Assembly (NCBI RefSeq): GCF_027595985.1
Contig: NC_073305.1
Span: forward strand, 80,359,974-80,423,973
DNA length: 64,000 nt
From: Sorex araneus
Taxonomy: Eukaryota; Chordata; Mammalia; Eulipotyphla; Soricidae
Direction of reading: 5' to 3'
Part shown: positions 20,388 to 31,037 of the stretch, piece by piece
Numbering within the stretch: the first letter of the stretch is position 1
How the letters are laid out: each line of letters opens with the position of its first letter
The notes under the pieces: generated by a model
What the model was told of the DNA's origin: nothing
Seen by the model: the letters and a program-made list of their open reading frames with translations, nothing else
The model's database searches: none
Translations under genes and position numbers: made by a program

Positions 20388-20634
20388 GAAAGTTCTTTTT
20401 TTTCCCTTTGGTGAGCAGTGAGGTGTTCCCAATGGGTATTCAGGAATCTCAGGGGACATTTCTGGTGATACTTAGCCACCTGGCCAGTGCTGGAAATTAC
20501 CTGTGCCACTTTGGTGGTACTTAGGACATTCAGGGACACAGGCAGCAATGCTCAAGGGGCCATATGGTGTTGGGATGAACCAGGCTAAGCCACGTGCATA
20601 ACCTTAATCCCTGCACTATCATTTTGGTCTCCAA
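20388..20634 (-). mobile_element. Long, diverged SINE-A-like element, antisense
   Basis: A T-run is followed by AGTGAGGTGTTCCCAATGGG, CAGTGCTGGAAATTACCTGT, CACTTTGGTGGTACTTAGGA, GCTCAAGGGGCCATATGG and a decayed tRNA head (CACGTGCATAACCTTAATCC). At about 245 bp it is longer than SINE-A (about 175 bp), with an extra middle segment. Confidence 0.55.
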
Positions 20635-20771
20635 GAAAACTCTTTATGTTCTTACATAGCTCTTTATGTACCAGTTTCCAAAGTACATTGTTAACAAATT
20701 TATTTAATTTAGATTGGGATGGGCTGGGGTCTTCATATGTTATATCTTACCTAATTCTAGGCAATCATATC

Positions 20772-21015
20772 ATGCACTGAAGCACTGTCATCCTGTTGTT
20801 CATTGATTTGCTCAAGCGGGAACCAGTAACGTCTCCATTGTGAGACTCGTTGTTATTTTTTGGGGGGGCATATCAAATACTCCACAGGTAGTTTGCCAGT
20901 GCAGGTGGGGTACTCTTGGTAGCTTGCCAGGCTCTCTGAGAGAGATGGAAGAATTGAACCAAGGTCGGCCACATGCAAAGCAAATGCCCTACTCGCTGTG
21001 TTATCTACTGACTGG
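20772..21015 (-). mobile_element. SINE-B, antisense
   Basis: GAAGCACTGTCATCCTGTTG, ATTTGCTCAAGCGGGAACCA, GGCATATCAAATACTCCACA and AGCTTGCCAGGCTCTCTGAG, then the reversed head (CACATGCAAAGCAAATGCCC). It carries an internal TTTTTTGGGGGGG replacement at about 20855. Confidence 0.9.
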
Positions 21016-21324
21016 CTTATAAGCCTGAGCAACTTGCTTAACTGCTGTGAACCCCAGCTGCAGTTCTGTACATGAAAAATATAACACATCATGGAAATGT
21101 GGTCAGAGTTTCAGATAATGCAAATAGTATTTAGCATATAAAAACTTAAGAGGAGGTGTCTGCATAGTGGCTGTTCCCATGGTAAATAGTCCTTGTGATA
21201 TGACAATTGGAACAGCAGGCAGGAGAGACCATGCCATGGATTTTACACTTTGGGGGTTGTGTGTCATGGCCAAGGTTGTTCCAGAGAAAGCCCAAAATTT
21301 GATCATTATTTTGGCCACAGTAGC

Positions 21325-21369
21325 CTTAATTGACTACTTGACCACTTCTGGGTCAAGTGGTCAATTAAG
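21325..21369. repeat. Imperfect inverted repeat (18-bp arms, 9-nt loop)
   Basis: Left arm CTTAATTGACTACTTGAC (21325-21342). Right arm GTCAAGTGGTCAATTAAG (21352-21369), complementary at 17 of 18 positions. The right-arm core TTCTGGGTCAAGTGGTC (21346-21362) recurs exactly at 21667-21683. Confidence 0.9.
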
Positions 21370-23179
21370 TCAATATTTAGAGAATCAGTATTTTGTGGCT
21401 GCTATGTAAGCAATGTTCTCGCCTGTTTGGGTCACTGTACAGCCTCAGGGCAGTACATTCTATCTCTCAACCATGAATTGACTTAGTAGCTTCCCATTCA
21501 GGATGCTTCTTGTTGCCATCTGTGACCTCCAGGAAATTTAGGCCTATTTATGACCATGTCTTTCAGGACCGGAAGTGAAGATGTCCATGCAGCTTTTTAT
21601 TCATTTTCACACAAAAAAAATTAAAACTGTCTCTCCACCTTCTCTCCATTTCATAGCCTATTACAGTTCTGGGTCAAGTGGTCTCACTGATTATCTACTT
21701 GGCTTTCTGCCTTGATGCATTTATAGGGTCTTTTATTATTGACTTTGGAACTCCTTGTAAGGCACTCCAAAAGAGCATTTAAAAATAGTCTCCAGTGTGC
21801 AATTTACATTTTAACTGCTCCTTTCATTACACCCCTCAACACCCTCATATAGCTCCCTTTTCTGGAATTAAATAACCACATGATAGCTTTTGGGTTCAAC
21901 GTCTCTTTTAGATGTTGAACTGACCCTGTTGTGGTCTTTATTATGTGGTGGTTCAGTTGGAGTCTCACGCTTTTCACATGCATCACCTTTATCCTAGATT
22001 CTGTTTTCAGGCTCTATGATATCCTGATGAAATAAGAGTCAGACAATTAGCAGTGCCATTTTGGTGCAGTTATTCTAGAATCCATCTGAGAGCCACTGAC
22101 AAGAGATGGATCTCAATGAGTTTTGTGATACAGGGATTGGGGGCAAAAGGAAAAAAAAGATTTACTTTTTCCAAAACTCTTTTGGTTCTAGGTGCATGTA
22201 AATCCCTATTTTATCAACAATTAATTGATGATTTGTGAAAATCTGCTGTGTGTTGAACTACTTTTAGAGACTACAGTACTTTGAATACCATGAGTGTAGA
22301 GAACAAAATGATTGTCATTTGTAGAAATATCTGTATTTCTGGTTCTCTCGCTTCACTTTCCTATCACACTGCCATGAATCCCAGGGCAGGATGGACTAAC
22401 TCGTCATTTTTCTCTCTCCACTTTATCTATGTTTATCTTCTCTAAAAACATGCTTGACCTTAGTCCAACAGCGAAAAGCTCAATGAATCATGAAGATATC
22501 TTATGAAAACTTCTAGTAGGAAAACAGTCTCACCTCAGAGAACTCTAAATTTCTTTCAATGAAAACTTTTTTGCTTCACAATTTTGCCTCCTCCTGAAAT
22601 TCTTATATGCAAGGGAAAGCAATGGACCTGGAACTCCTATTCTAAGGTTAGGATTGACTTTCCTTTCCTGCCACCTCCCCCAAAACTCAGGTGATGGGGA
22701 CCGATTCCTGCATTGTGCAGATCAAGGAGGGCAGGTGTAGTTGATGGCTACCTCGTGATGATGGATGGTAGGAGGTGAGCATCAATGTCTTGTAGGTTCT
22801 CATAGCAGATGTTACCAGTCCTGACCCACAGCAGGCATTTCCCCCAATGGTCAAGGTGGTGGAGCAGAGAGATGAAAGAACTCTTTCTCTTTTCTTGAAG
22901 CTATCTCCCTTGTTCCCCCACTTTAGTCAGACACCTCAACAGCTTTAAGCCAGACTGAAATTTATCTCAAAGATCACTCCCCCACACTCCCCAATAACCA
23001 GTTCCTAGTATCCATGTATCTTCTGGTGATCCCCACCCCCCGCCCCTGTTAAGAAATGCACAATGACACAATTCAATAGATTGAAAGTACCAATTGGTTG
23101 AACTAGAATTCTATTTGATCTAACTATTTGTTACCTATAAGAATTACTCATCAAGGATTTCATTGTCTTAAACACAAGT

Positions 23180-23275
23180 AACCTTATGAAAGAAACTTAG
23201 GTCCAGTAAAAGACTTCACTCAAGGTCACACAGTAACTTGGTGGTGAACCTATGATGTTAATTCTGATCTTGTTT
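23180..23275 (+). mobile_element. Probable MIR SINE remnant
   Basis: TTATGAAAGAAACTTAGGTC, ACTTCACTCAAGGTCACACA and GTAACTTGGTGGTGAACC follow the MIR core consensus (gaaactgagg ... cttgcccaaggtcacacagc ... gtggcagagcc). Confidence 0.55.
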
Positions 23276-24918
23276 TCAATCTGGAATTTCACATGGCTCC
23301 ATTCTGATACACATGCCATTTTCCTTAGGATGAAAGTTAGTGGGGTGTTTTAATTTTTAGCTACTAGCTAAGTTAGGCACGATGACAGTGAGAGGAAGAT
23401 AAGCACAACACCTCTGAGGATACTGAGGTACTACTCTCCCTCCCAGGTCCACTTTAATCTCTAGAACAGGACTCAGTTCTCTTTGGTCAGGCTGTCATTA
23501 TCACTGGCATGGCCCTTTTCTTCATCACAGTACAGAACACAGAAAATTGTGTCTCCCATGCTCTCAGCCCTTGAGTCAGACTCTTTAGACCTTGGATCAG
23601 TCTGTCCAGCACGTCCTCTGCATGACCCAAGGAAGAAATCTGAATCCAGTGGCTAGTAACAAACAACAGACTTGTTCAATATATCACTTAGAATGACACT
23701 GACCAGTCAATAATAAAGAAACAGGAAAAACCACCCTCATTCAAAGATCCATCTCATGGAGTAGCACATCCTGTATGTGTAACCCAGACAACAATAACAA
23801 TGACTGAAAATAAACAAACAAAACATGAACAACCCCCCACATCTTTCTCACTAGGGAATGAGTAACACAACCAGAAAAGCAGCCTTAGCAGAAGTTTCAG
23901 GGTTATCATTTCAGCAGCTCAGGGGCACCATTCAGCCCTCTGTGTTCTTGCTGCTTTTGCAATATGTTCTTTGCCTTGGTTCGGAGACTGGCCTCTCAGA
24001 ATTCCCAGAGTATGGCAGTGGTGTTCCAGACCTCACACCATATCTAGAAACAATAGCAGTGGCTATTGGAACTCAAAGACTCACTTTCTTAAGAACAAGG
24101 GCATCTTTCTCAGAAGTTACAGAACAAATCTATCCTTATAAACCTGTGCAGAACCCAGTCAAGGCATCCCTTTAAAGCCAATCACAGCCAGAAGGAGGAC
24201 TTTTACAACATTTACCACAGTAGAGGCAGGGACGAGGAGGGATGGAGTGACTGGAGTGAATGAGGCTTAGGAAGCGGTGAGGTGGAACCTGGAGCCCAGT
24301 TCTAATTGGTCAGACATGGGTATGGTGAGGATGGAGATATGGTCATCCGCCAGCTCTGAGCTCCAGACTGCCCTTCTCTTCTGGAATGGTTTCCAGTTAG
24401 GTATTGATGCCCTTGGAGGCTGTGAGAAGCTAGCTGGCAGGACATAGGGTGCTGATATCTGTCCAGCTTCTTGCCCTTGTTGGCATTATGGATATCCCTA
24501 GAGGACTGTCATCTGACATTAGGTTGGCTTCTGGTAGAGTCTACTTAAGATTTTTGGACCTTAATCCAATCGGTAATGTGCTAATGGTAGATTTTTTCCA
24601 GTCAGGCTATGGGTGAGACCACCACAGCTGAGAGAGAGTTTTGGGTGCCACGCCACCAGTAGTGTATGATATTCCTGGATTTTCAATACTGACCTGGTCC
24701 CAGTATGCCTGCTATAGCATGCTCAGATTCTTGACTGCAGTCAAAATTGAAAGTAAGTATCAAATTTTATGTTGACTTTTGTAGTCAACATTAAATATAG
24801 ATTTTATTTAAAAGGAGAAAAAAAAAAGAGGGCAAGAAAATTCTTGTTTTATGGGAGGGGTCTCCTAGGTAGGACTCCAGATCAAGGCAGAATTTTTTTC
24901 CTTTTATATCTTCTTAAC

Positions 24919-25103
24919 CTTGGGGCTGGAACAACAGAGGGAAGGGCATTTGCCTTGCATGTGGCCAACCAGGGTTCAATCCCTGGCTTCCTGGATGGTC
25001 CCCTGAACACTGCCAGAAGTAATTCCTGAGTGCAGGACCAGGAATAACCTCTGGCATCACCAGATGTGGCCCAAAAAGAAAAAAGAAAACAAAAAAGACT
25101 CAG
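24919..25103 (+). mobile_element. SINE-A with TSD
   Basis: Head GGGGCTGGAACAACAGAGGG, B-box GGGTTCAATCCC, body TAATTCCTGAGTGCAGGACC and GTGTGG-type terminus (GATGTGGCCCAAAAAGAAAA). TSD ATCTTCTTAAC at 24908-24918 and 25104-25114. Confidence 0.92.
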
Positions 25104-25366
25104 ATCTTCTTAACAAGGGGATGGATGTGTACTTTTCACTGGGTTTGAAGACACTGAGTGGTAAGATGAGGGTGGAAGAGAAGGCCAATGAGATGATTAT
25201 ATTGTGGTGTCCCATCCTTTGATATTTCATTTTCACATACCAGTAATTTCTTTCTTTAGGAACATTTTATTTTATTTTATTTTTAAATTTTATTTTTCTT
25301 ATCTGACACTCTGCCAATGTTATGACCATCCAGATAGGGAATAAAATGAGAAGTATAAAGAAGCAT

Positions 25367-25612
25367 GAGACTGAAACGATAGCACAGTGTGTAAGGCATT
25401 TGCCTTGCAGGCAGCTGACCTGGGTTCGATTCCTCCGTCCCTCTCGGAGAGCCCGGCAAGCTACTGAGAGTATCTCGCCTGCATGGCAGAACCTGGCAAA
25501 GTACCCGTGGCGTATTCGATATGCCAAAAACCGTAACAACAAGTCTCACAATGGAGACGTTAATGGGGCCCACTCGAGCAAATCGATGATCAACAGGATG
25601 ACAGTGACAGTG
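25367..25612 (+). mobile_element. SINE-B, complete with TSD
   Basis: A good reference copy. The head has B-box GGGTTCGATTCC. The RTE-5'-like body follows (GAGCCCGGCAAGCTACTGAG ... TATTCGATATGCCAAAAACC), then the RTE-3'-like end (AATGGAGACGTTAATGGGGC, CACTCGAGCAAATCGATGAT) and a GACAGTGACAGTG tail. TSD ATAAAGAAGCAT at 25355-25366 and 25613-25624. Confidence 0.95.
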
Positions 25613-25747
25613 ATAAAGAAGCATAAACTTCTCAAAAGTTATAGGCCATCTACTACAAAGTTTTAGCTCTAGTAAAATAGAAAAAAATCATTTTTAGCTA
25701 TATGGACCATACATTTATGGCTTTTTTTTCCTTTTCTGCCTTCTTTT

Positions 25748-26332
25748 TTTTTTTTTTTTAATTTTTATTAAATCACCATGTGGAAAGTTACAAAGTTCTC
25801 AGGTTTATATGTCAGTTATACAATATTCAAACACCCATCCCTTCACCAGTGCCCAAATTCCACCACCAGAAACCCCAGTTTACCCCCCGCCCCCACCCCC
25901 TACCCGCTACTGTATAACTAATGAATTTCACTTCATTTTTTCTTTACCTTGATTACATTCCATAATTCAACACAAAACTCACTATAGTTGACATAACTCT
26001 CTCTCTCTCTTTTTTTTTCTCTTTTTCCTTTTCCATTTTTTTTTTTAATTTTTCCCCCTCATCCCCCTTCCTGCGCCTCATAGTATGGTGTACTCCACGC
26101 CACGTTGGCCAGCGTGGGGCTTTTGCTTAGCTCATAGTCCAGAGGTGGCTGTTACATTAGGAACCTTCAATATTTCAACAAAAACTTACTGTTATTATTT
26201 GGAGTTTCCCCCCCCAAGTCTGACCTGTTCAAATGGAACCCTTTCACAGCCCGTGCTCGGCTCCGGCCGGCCGGGTTTTCGGCCCGGGCGCCCATGCCCC
26301 TGCAGAGCCGGTGGATGTGGAACAAGCGGGAA
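25748..26332 (-). mobile_element. L1 3' UTR-type retroposon, antisense, with 18-bp TSD
   Basis: The 585-bp insertion is bounded by CCTTTTCTGCCTTCTTTT (25730-25747 and 26333-26350). Read on the minus strand it starts in a very GC-rich segment with the palindromic CCGGCCGGCCGG (about 26265-26300). It continues through the L1 3' UTR modules (AAACTCCAAATAATAACAGT ... AGCCCCACGCTGGCC), the G-rich tract, TGGGCACTGGTGAAGGGATG and ACATGGTGATTTAATAAAAA with tail. It is 5'-truncated relative to the element at 11108-12584, or a short form of the same family. Confidence 0.85.
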
Positions 26333-26400
26333 CCTTTTCTGCCTTCTTTTCTTTTTACTTGTTTTTGATTTTTTTAAAGACAACTGGACTTTTTTCTTTG

Positions 26401-26588
26401 TTTTTTTTTTTTTTTTTTGGTGGGGTGGGGGTGGCCCATGCTCAGCAGTGCCCAGAGCTTACTCCTGGGTCTACTCTCAGGGATCACTGCTGGTGATGTT
26501 TGGGGATAATGGGTACAGGGGATGGAGCCCAGGTAGGTGGCATGCAAGGCAAGAACCCTACCTGGTGTACTATTTCTCCTCCCCCACC
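26401..26588 (-). mobile_element. SINE-A, antisense
   Basis: A T-run is followed by CCCATGCTCAGCAGTGCCCA, TCTACTCTCAGGGATCACTG and CATGCAAGGCAAGAACCCTA: a diverged reverse SINE-A. Confidence 0.8.
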
Positions 26589-26602
26589 CCCACTCCCCAC
26601 AC

Positions 26603-26738
26603 CTTTTGTTTTGTTTTTTGAGACCCCCACAGTCAGCAGTTCTAAGGACTTACTCCTGGCTCTGTGCTGGGATTGAACGAGGCTTGGTCACATGAAGGCA
26701 AGTGCCCTACATGCTGTACTACCCCCATAGCTCCAGAC
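26603..26738 (-). mobile_element. SINE-A, antisense, internally deleted
   Basis: AGTCAGCAGTTCTAAGGACT, TACTCCTGGCTCTGTGCTGG and CACATGAAGGCAAGTGCCCT are reverse SINE-A sequence. The CATATGG segment is missing. Together with the previous copy it forms a same-orientation pair that ends just before the SINE-free CLIC5 3' region. Confidence 0.75.
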
Positions 26739-26888
26739 ATGTTCTGCTTTATAATGAGAAAATAAAAGAATCTTTTCTTGGAAACAAAATATATTTTTAA
26801 CATTTTTGTCATTTAAAGTATCATGAGAATACCCAATTCAAATTAAAAGTCTAGTGATAACTTTCATAATATTTGAAAATAAACCAAC

Positions 26889-26894
26889 TTTATT
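26889..26894 (-). terminator. CLIC5: Candidate CLIC5 polyadenylation signal AATAAA
   Basis: TTTATT on the plus strand gives AATAAA on the gene strand, near the left edge of the SINE-free block. It is chosen on position alone. Another candidate is at 27392-27397. Confidence 0.3.
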
Positions 26895-27391
26895 TGAATC
26901 AGTCAATACCAATCACAACTGGGAAGCATTTATCATTGGTTCAGATTCGAGAGAAGAACACTCAGAAATATCTTCATTAAAAGGCATTTTACATTTCTTA
27001 AGGCTTGAAAGCAAGTCCTGTTATTTTATCAACACAGTTAAAGGTCGTGAGAAAATCAAGTAACCAACATTTGGAGTATTTATAAAGTGAAATGTTTGTT
27101 CTTTTATCAAAGCTAGGCATCTTTTGCTAAATTAGTTAACTTCCCCACTTATAAAATAGGGCAAACAGGTGATCAGGAATGACAATTCAAACTCTAGTTC
27201 AGTGTTTTATACTTAAAATGTAGGCATAGTCAATGTTGCAAACATCTCTATCTAGACAAAAATAATTTAGATGATTGGATCCTTAAAACTATGTTTTTCC
27301 CCAAAAAAGATTTTTTCAATAGTCACACCGATTAGCCTGAGGCAACATTTTACCTTATTCGGGGGTTGGGGAGAGGAGTGTCACATTCAAT

Positions 27392-27397
27392 TTTATT
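27392..27397 (-). terminator. CLIC5: Alternative CLIC5 polyadenylation signal AATAAA
   Basis: AATAAA on the minus strand (CCTTAATAAAATTG) would give a 3' UTR of about 3.5 kb. The 30-70 nt following on the minus strand are not clearly GU-rich. Confidence 0.25.
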
Positions 27398-27767
27398 AAG
27401 GAACATTAAATAAAATTATGTACACTTTGGATTAGAATCTCATTTTGCCTTCAATGTATCCTGAAACTAAACTGGGAAAAAGAGCCTTCGGGGGGTGTGG
27501 GGGAGGAGAGGAGTGTGATGTATGAGGAGTGTGATCTGAAAGCTGGAGAGAAGTGCAGAGAAGTCTGGAGGCTCTGAGTGCAATGAGGAAGGGGTATGAG
27601 CACAGATTTTTCTCTTCATGTCACTTCTTACCTTAGTGCTTCAGATTCTTTTGAATGTCATTCTCCCCAAATTAGAAAGACAACCTTTGGGACTTAGTGA
27701 ACTTAGTGACACGTAGGGAGACTCAAGCATCTTGATTCGTTCAACCAATGAAATGACTGTTGGACAG

Positions 27768-27882
27768 GGAGTGAGGTGCACAGGGGTGAGTATTGGTGAG
27801 CAGAAGCGAGTAGGGAGTAAGTACGGGTAAATAGAGGTAAATAGGGCTAAGGCTGGGTAAGCAGAGGTGAGTGGGGGTGAGA
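27768..27882. repeat. Degenerate GGTRAGY/GGTAAAT tandem array
   Basis: The plus strand carries about ten irregular copies of a roughly 10-bp unit: GGTGAGTATT, GGTGAGCAGA, GAGTAAGTAC, GGTAAATAGA, GGTAAATAGG, GGTAAGCAGA, GGTGAGTGGG. On the CLIC5 sense strand it is a pyrimidine-rich YTCACC/TTTACC array inside the presumed 3' UTR. Confidence 0.65.
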
Positions 27883-30869
27883 CACAGAAGTGCAACCCGA
27901 ACGCTGCTGCCTCAAGGCAAATTTCAGTTGAGATACAAACTCTGTTTTCTTTTGATGGAAAACTTCTAGGGCAGGAGAAGGGACTGCCTCTTCCAGGGCT
28001 CTCTTGCTGCAGTTTCCTCTTTAATTCTGTTTGGTTCTTACTGATTCTGGGGAGGTGACATTCTTCAGGGTCTCCTTCAGACTTAGTCCGTGCTGCAACA
28101 ACTTTAAGATGGTTGATACAGTCTGTGGGTGGCGGGGGTCAGGGGCATCGTTGCTTGTGAAGTGTCTGTTTTGTTTGACAAATGCTAAAAAATGTGGCCC
28201 AGGAATTGTCTCTCTTGGCGTAGCCTTTTCCTAATGAAAAGTTGTAGCTCCCCGATGGCCCCAACAACACTGGATGGGAAGGCCAAGGGCAGTCATTTCC
28301 TGGAAACCTAAAACTAATCTGAGATGGTGTGGCCAAATAAGTGTATGGAGTATTGCTTAGTGTTCCGTTCAAGAGTTAGGGGTCAGGCAGCTCTCTTTGG
28401 CGCTGATCTGAGAGCAGGCAGTGCTGACATGGGTATAATCATTCTGATTTGATTCATCCATAACTTCCTCTCCTTCTGTTTAAATGGTTACAATTAACAA
28501 CAGCCCCCACCCTCACCCTCAGCGCCTTAATAGTATGACTTTGGTAGAACAGACTCAACTAACCAGAAACAACGTTGCTTTGGCTTTGGCTGTTTGTATT
28601 CAATGACTGTTTAAGGGTTCTCCAATTGCTGAATTCTGGATCTCAAAGTTTCTCTTATCTGACTCCTGGGGTTGAAGTCACACCCACCCACCCACTGCCA
28701 CTTAAAATATTGTTTTTGCCTTTTTGTGGGGTTGCACTTCACAGGCCTCTCTCAAGAACACTGCCTAGTGTCCTTTTCTCTCAGGAAAGGAAATGGCCTC
28801 TTGCGTGTGGAGCATTTTTACCTGTGCTGCTAAATTCAGGCAATGATTTCTTTATACAATGTTTCACCCAGATTAAAAGACCTTTGGGATTATTCAAGCT
28901 TTCATCTCCCAGGAGCCTGGTTTGGGGCATTTCCCCACAGTCAAAAAGGAACTGATTCCTAGCCCCTTCTCCTCTATAAACATCTCTGGGGACATGTTTC
29001 CAGGCAGCCTGTGGAAAGGCTTCTGGAGAGGTGGAAATGAATCAACTCATTCTGTCTCTCCAAGCAGTGGCTTATAAAACGTCCTCCCAAGATGTTTCCT
29101 CTTCCCCACTGGGCTTAGGGAGCTCTCTTGCTTCCTCCACTCTGTTCCAGTCAACAGCTCCCCTTTTTCATTCCGAGATCCCTGGAGGCAGGCAGATTCA
29201 AGGTTAGACTTTGTGTTAGACTTCACTGATGTTTCTCTGGAAAGAACCTGTGCCATGTAGCCCTCACTGAGAAATGAGACAAGTTCTGGGGCTTTCTGAC
29301 ACTTGGAGGCCTCACTCCAGACCAGCCAGAAACACAGAAGGGCTGATTGTTGAAGGGGCATGCGTAGAAGGTGACTTTTCTCTAGGGGCATAACTCGGAG
29401 AGGGAGTTGATGATTAGCTCATTATTCTTAGTTTCCCTTGCAAAGCTCCCTTTGCTCGTAGTCAGGTAACCTTTCAAGAAGGTGAAACTTAAAGAGAACT
29501 ACCAAGAAGTGTTAGCTAATTTTTTTGCCTTTTTATGAAATGGCAGTTGAGTCAGATGAGAGAAGAATCAACTCAAATGGGTACATACTTTCTTTGAGTT
29601 AAAACCACATGGTTTCCCAGTCAGAAAGGCCTACCGACTTTCTTCCTAAGGTAACACATAATGGCACCTCCCTCTCAGAGTAGTATTACCCATCAAAAGT
29701 TGCAACTGAACCTCACAGAGCACCCAGAGAGTAAATCTGTGTCTGGAAGCGGAATAGCTGGAAGATTAGAAAGTCATGTTTGGCCATTCTGAGGGCTTTG
29801 GTATCAGGTTGGTTGTTAAATAAAATTACCAGGCCAAGACTTAGTTGGATCATGAAAGAGCTGTTGTAAAGACTTCCCAAGGAACTTTAACCCTCATAAA
29901 GAACTCCTTTATCTCCACCCTCTGCTCCCTGTATCCCTAGGTCCCCACTCTCATCAGCTTTCTCACAAACTTCAAATTCACTCACGGCTAAGCATATTCA
30001 GACCACGGCAAGTAATCTCCCATGAAACAACTAGTTCTAAGCAAGCAAGCCCTATGGCTGGTAGGCCCTGTGGGCCTTTTGGCATCAACATTGCTCCCTT
30101 TCTCCTCTGCTACATGTCACCCAACCTAAAGTTGCAATTTCCCTTTTTACACAGCATGCCTGAGTGGCACAAAAACTGAGGTCAGCACTGGCCAGGAGCC
30201 AGAGAGTACCTCAGCATTCATAATGCTGCAGTGAATGGAGACTATATCTAAAGTGGTCTTCAATCTGGTCATCAGCATCTCTGTACTGATGTCAGGACAG
30301 GAGCATCAGAGAGTAGCAGCCAGTGACCTAAGTTGTGTTTACCAGATGCCCAAAGCCACAAACTGTTCCATTCTCCTCCATTCATACTCTCTCTCCCCTA
30401 ATGAAGCAGTGGGTCTCTTTCTAATAAGAACTAAGATGGCATTCATCCATGGCAAAGAGTGGCAGAGAAGAGGGGGCAAGAGAAGAGTGTGTGGGTGTTT
30501 ATAATGCACCTAAGGAGATATTTTGATATTGGCGGGAAAAGGCGGTGACAATTCCATAGGTTAACTTTCCAGGAGGAACCTCAAATACACTGAACCCAGA
30601 CTGGACCTGAAAATTGAGAGCTCATCTGGTCCTTAAAATTTCTGCTTGCAGATTCTTGTGTAATCAGATTGGAAGTGACTGATGTTGGTACAAGGCAGCA
30701 GGCTGGAGTTCTGATGGAGCCAGCAAGAGGTTGTTGGATTTGGATAAAACAAACAAACAAATGAACAAAGAATGTTTCTTGAGGCAATGCGTAGAAGAGG
30801 AGCCAGTGAAGCCAGAGTCCTTTGGGAGAAGCTGAGTTTTGCAGCAGCAAGGGAGCAAGATGGCTTTGC

Positions 30870-31037
30870 TCAGGGTCGGCTGAGACGCTTGGCGACATCC
30901 GCGTAGGCCAACTCAATCTCGTGGTCCGCGGCACAGGTGTTGGTGAACTCATCTCGGGCATAGGCATTCTTGAGATACCGCCACAGGCCTGTCATCTCAG
31001 CTGGGAAGTCATAGTTGCGGTATTTCTTGGCCACAAT
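30870..31037 (-). CDS. CLIC5: CLIC5 last coding exon (C-terminal 55 residues and stop)
   Basis: CLIC5 is a chloride intracellular channel family protein with a GST-like fold, known for linking membrane to ezrin/actin in microvilli, podocytes and hair-cell stereocilia. The exon starts after a CTCTGTTGTAG acceptor and encodes [55 protein letters not shown], then TGA (30870-30872). The [12 protein letters not shown] block and the -AKRLSR terminus are CLIC signatures. [19 protein letters not shown] separates CLIC5 from CLIC4 (SDKEVEIAYSDVAKRLTK), CLIC6 and CLIC1, as I recall those sequences. The last residue is Pro where human has Ser. The reading frame joins exon 5 at a codon boundary (HVVK|IVAKK). 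Everything to the left is non-coding. Confidence 0.97.
   Translation of the reverse strand: MVAKKYRNYDFPAEMTGLWRYLKNAYARDEFTNTCAADHEIELAYADVAKRLSRP

Larger units (their letters stand above)
21016..24907. other. Mostly unique intergenic DNA
   Basis: This 3.9-kb stretch has no recent SINE or LINE. It holds an imperfect inverted repeat (21325-21369) and a probable MIR piece (23180-23275). No exon-like ORF with flanking splice signals and a known domain is recognised. Confidence 0.45.
26739..30869 (-). other. CLIC5: Repeat-free region downstream of CLIC5 stop, probable long 3' UTR
   Basis: I find no SINE-A, SINE-B, L1 or RTE copy in these 4.1 kb, although copies occur every 1-2 kb in the rest of the window. 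CLIC5 transcripts are known (from memory) to have a 3' UTR of several kilobases, so purifying selection against insertions in an exon is a plausible reason. Minus-strand AATAAA signals lie at 27392-27397 and 26889-26894, and the latter would give a 3' UTR of about 4.0 kb. Neither site has been proven. Short ORFs here look random. Confidence 0.5.

Noticed and set aside
26085..26621. 178-codon open frame on the plus strand
   Set aside because: It runs across an antisense L1 3' UTR, its TSD and a SINE-A. The peptide is low complexity and matches no family.
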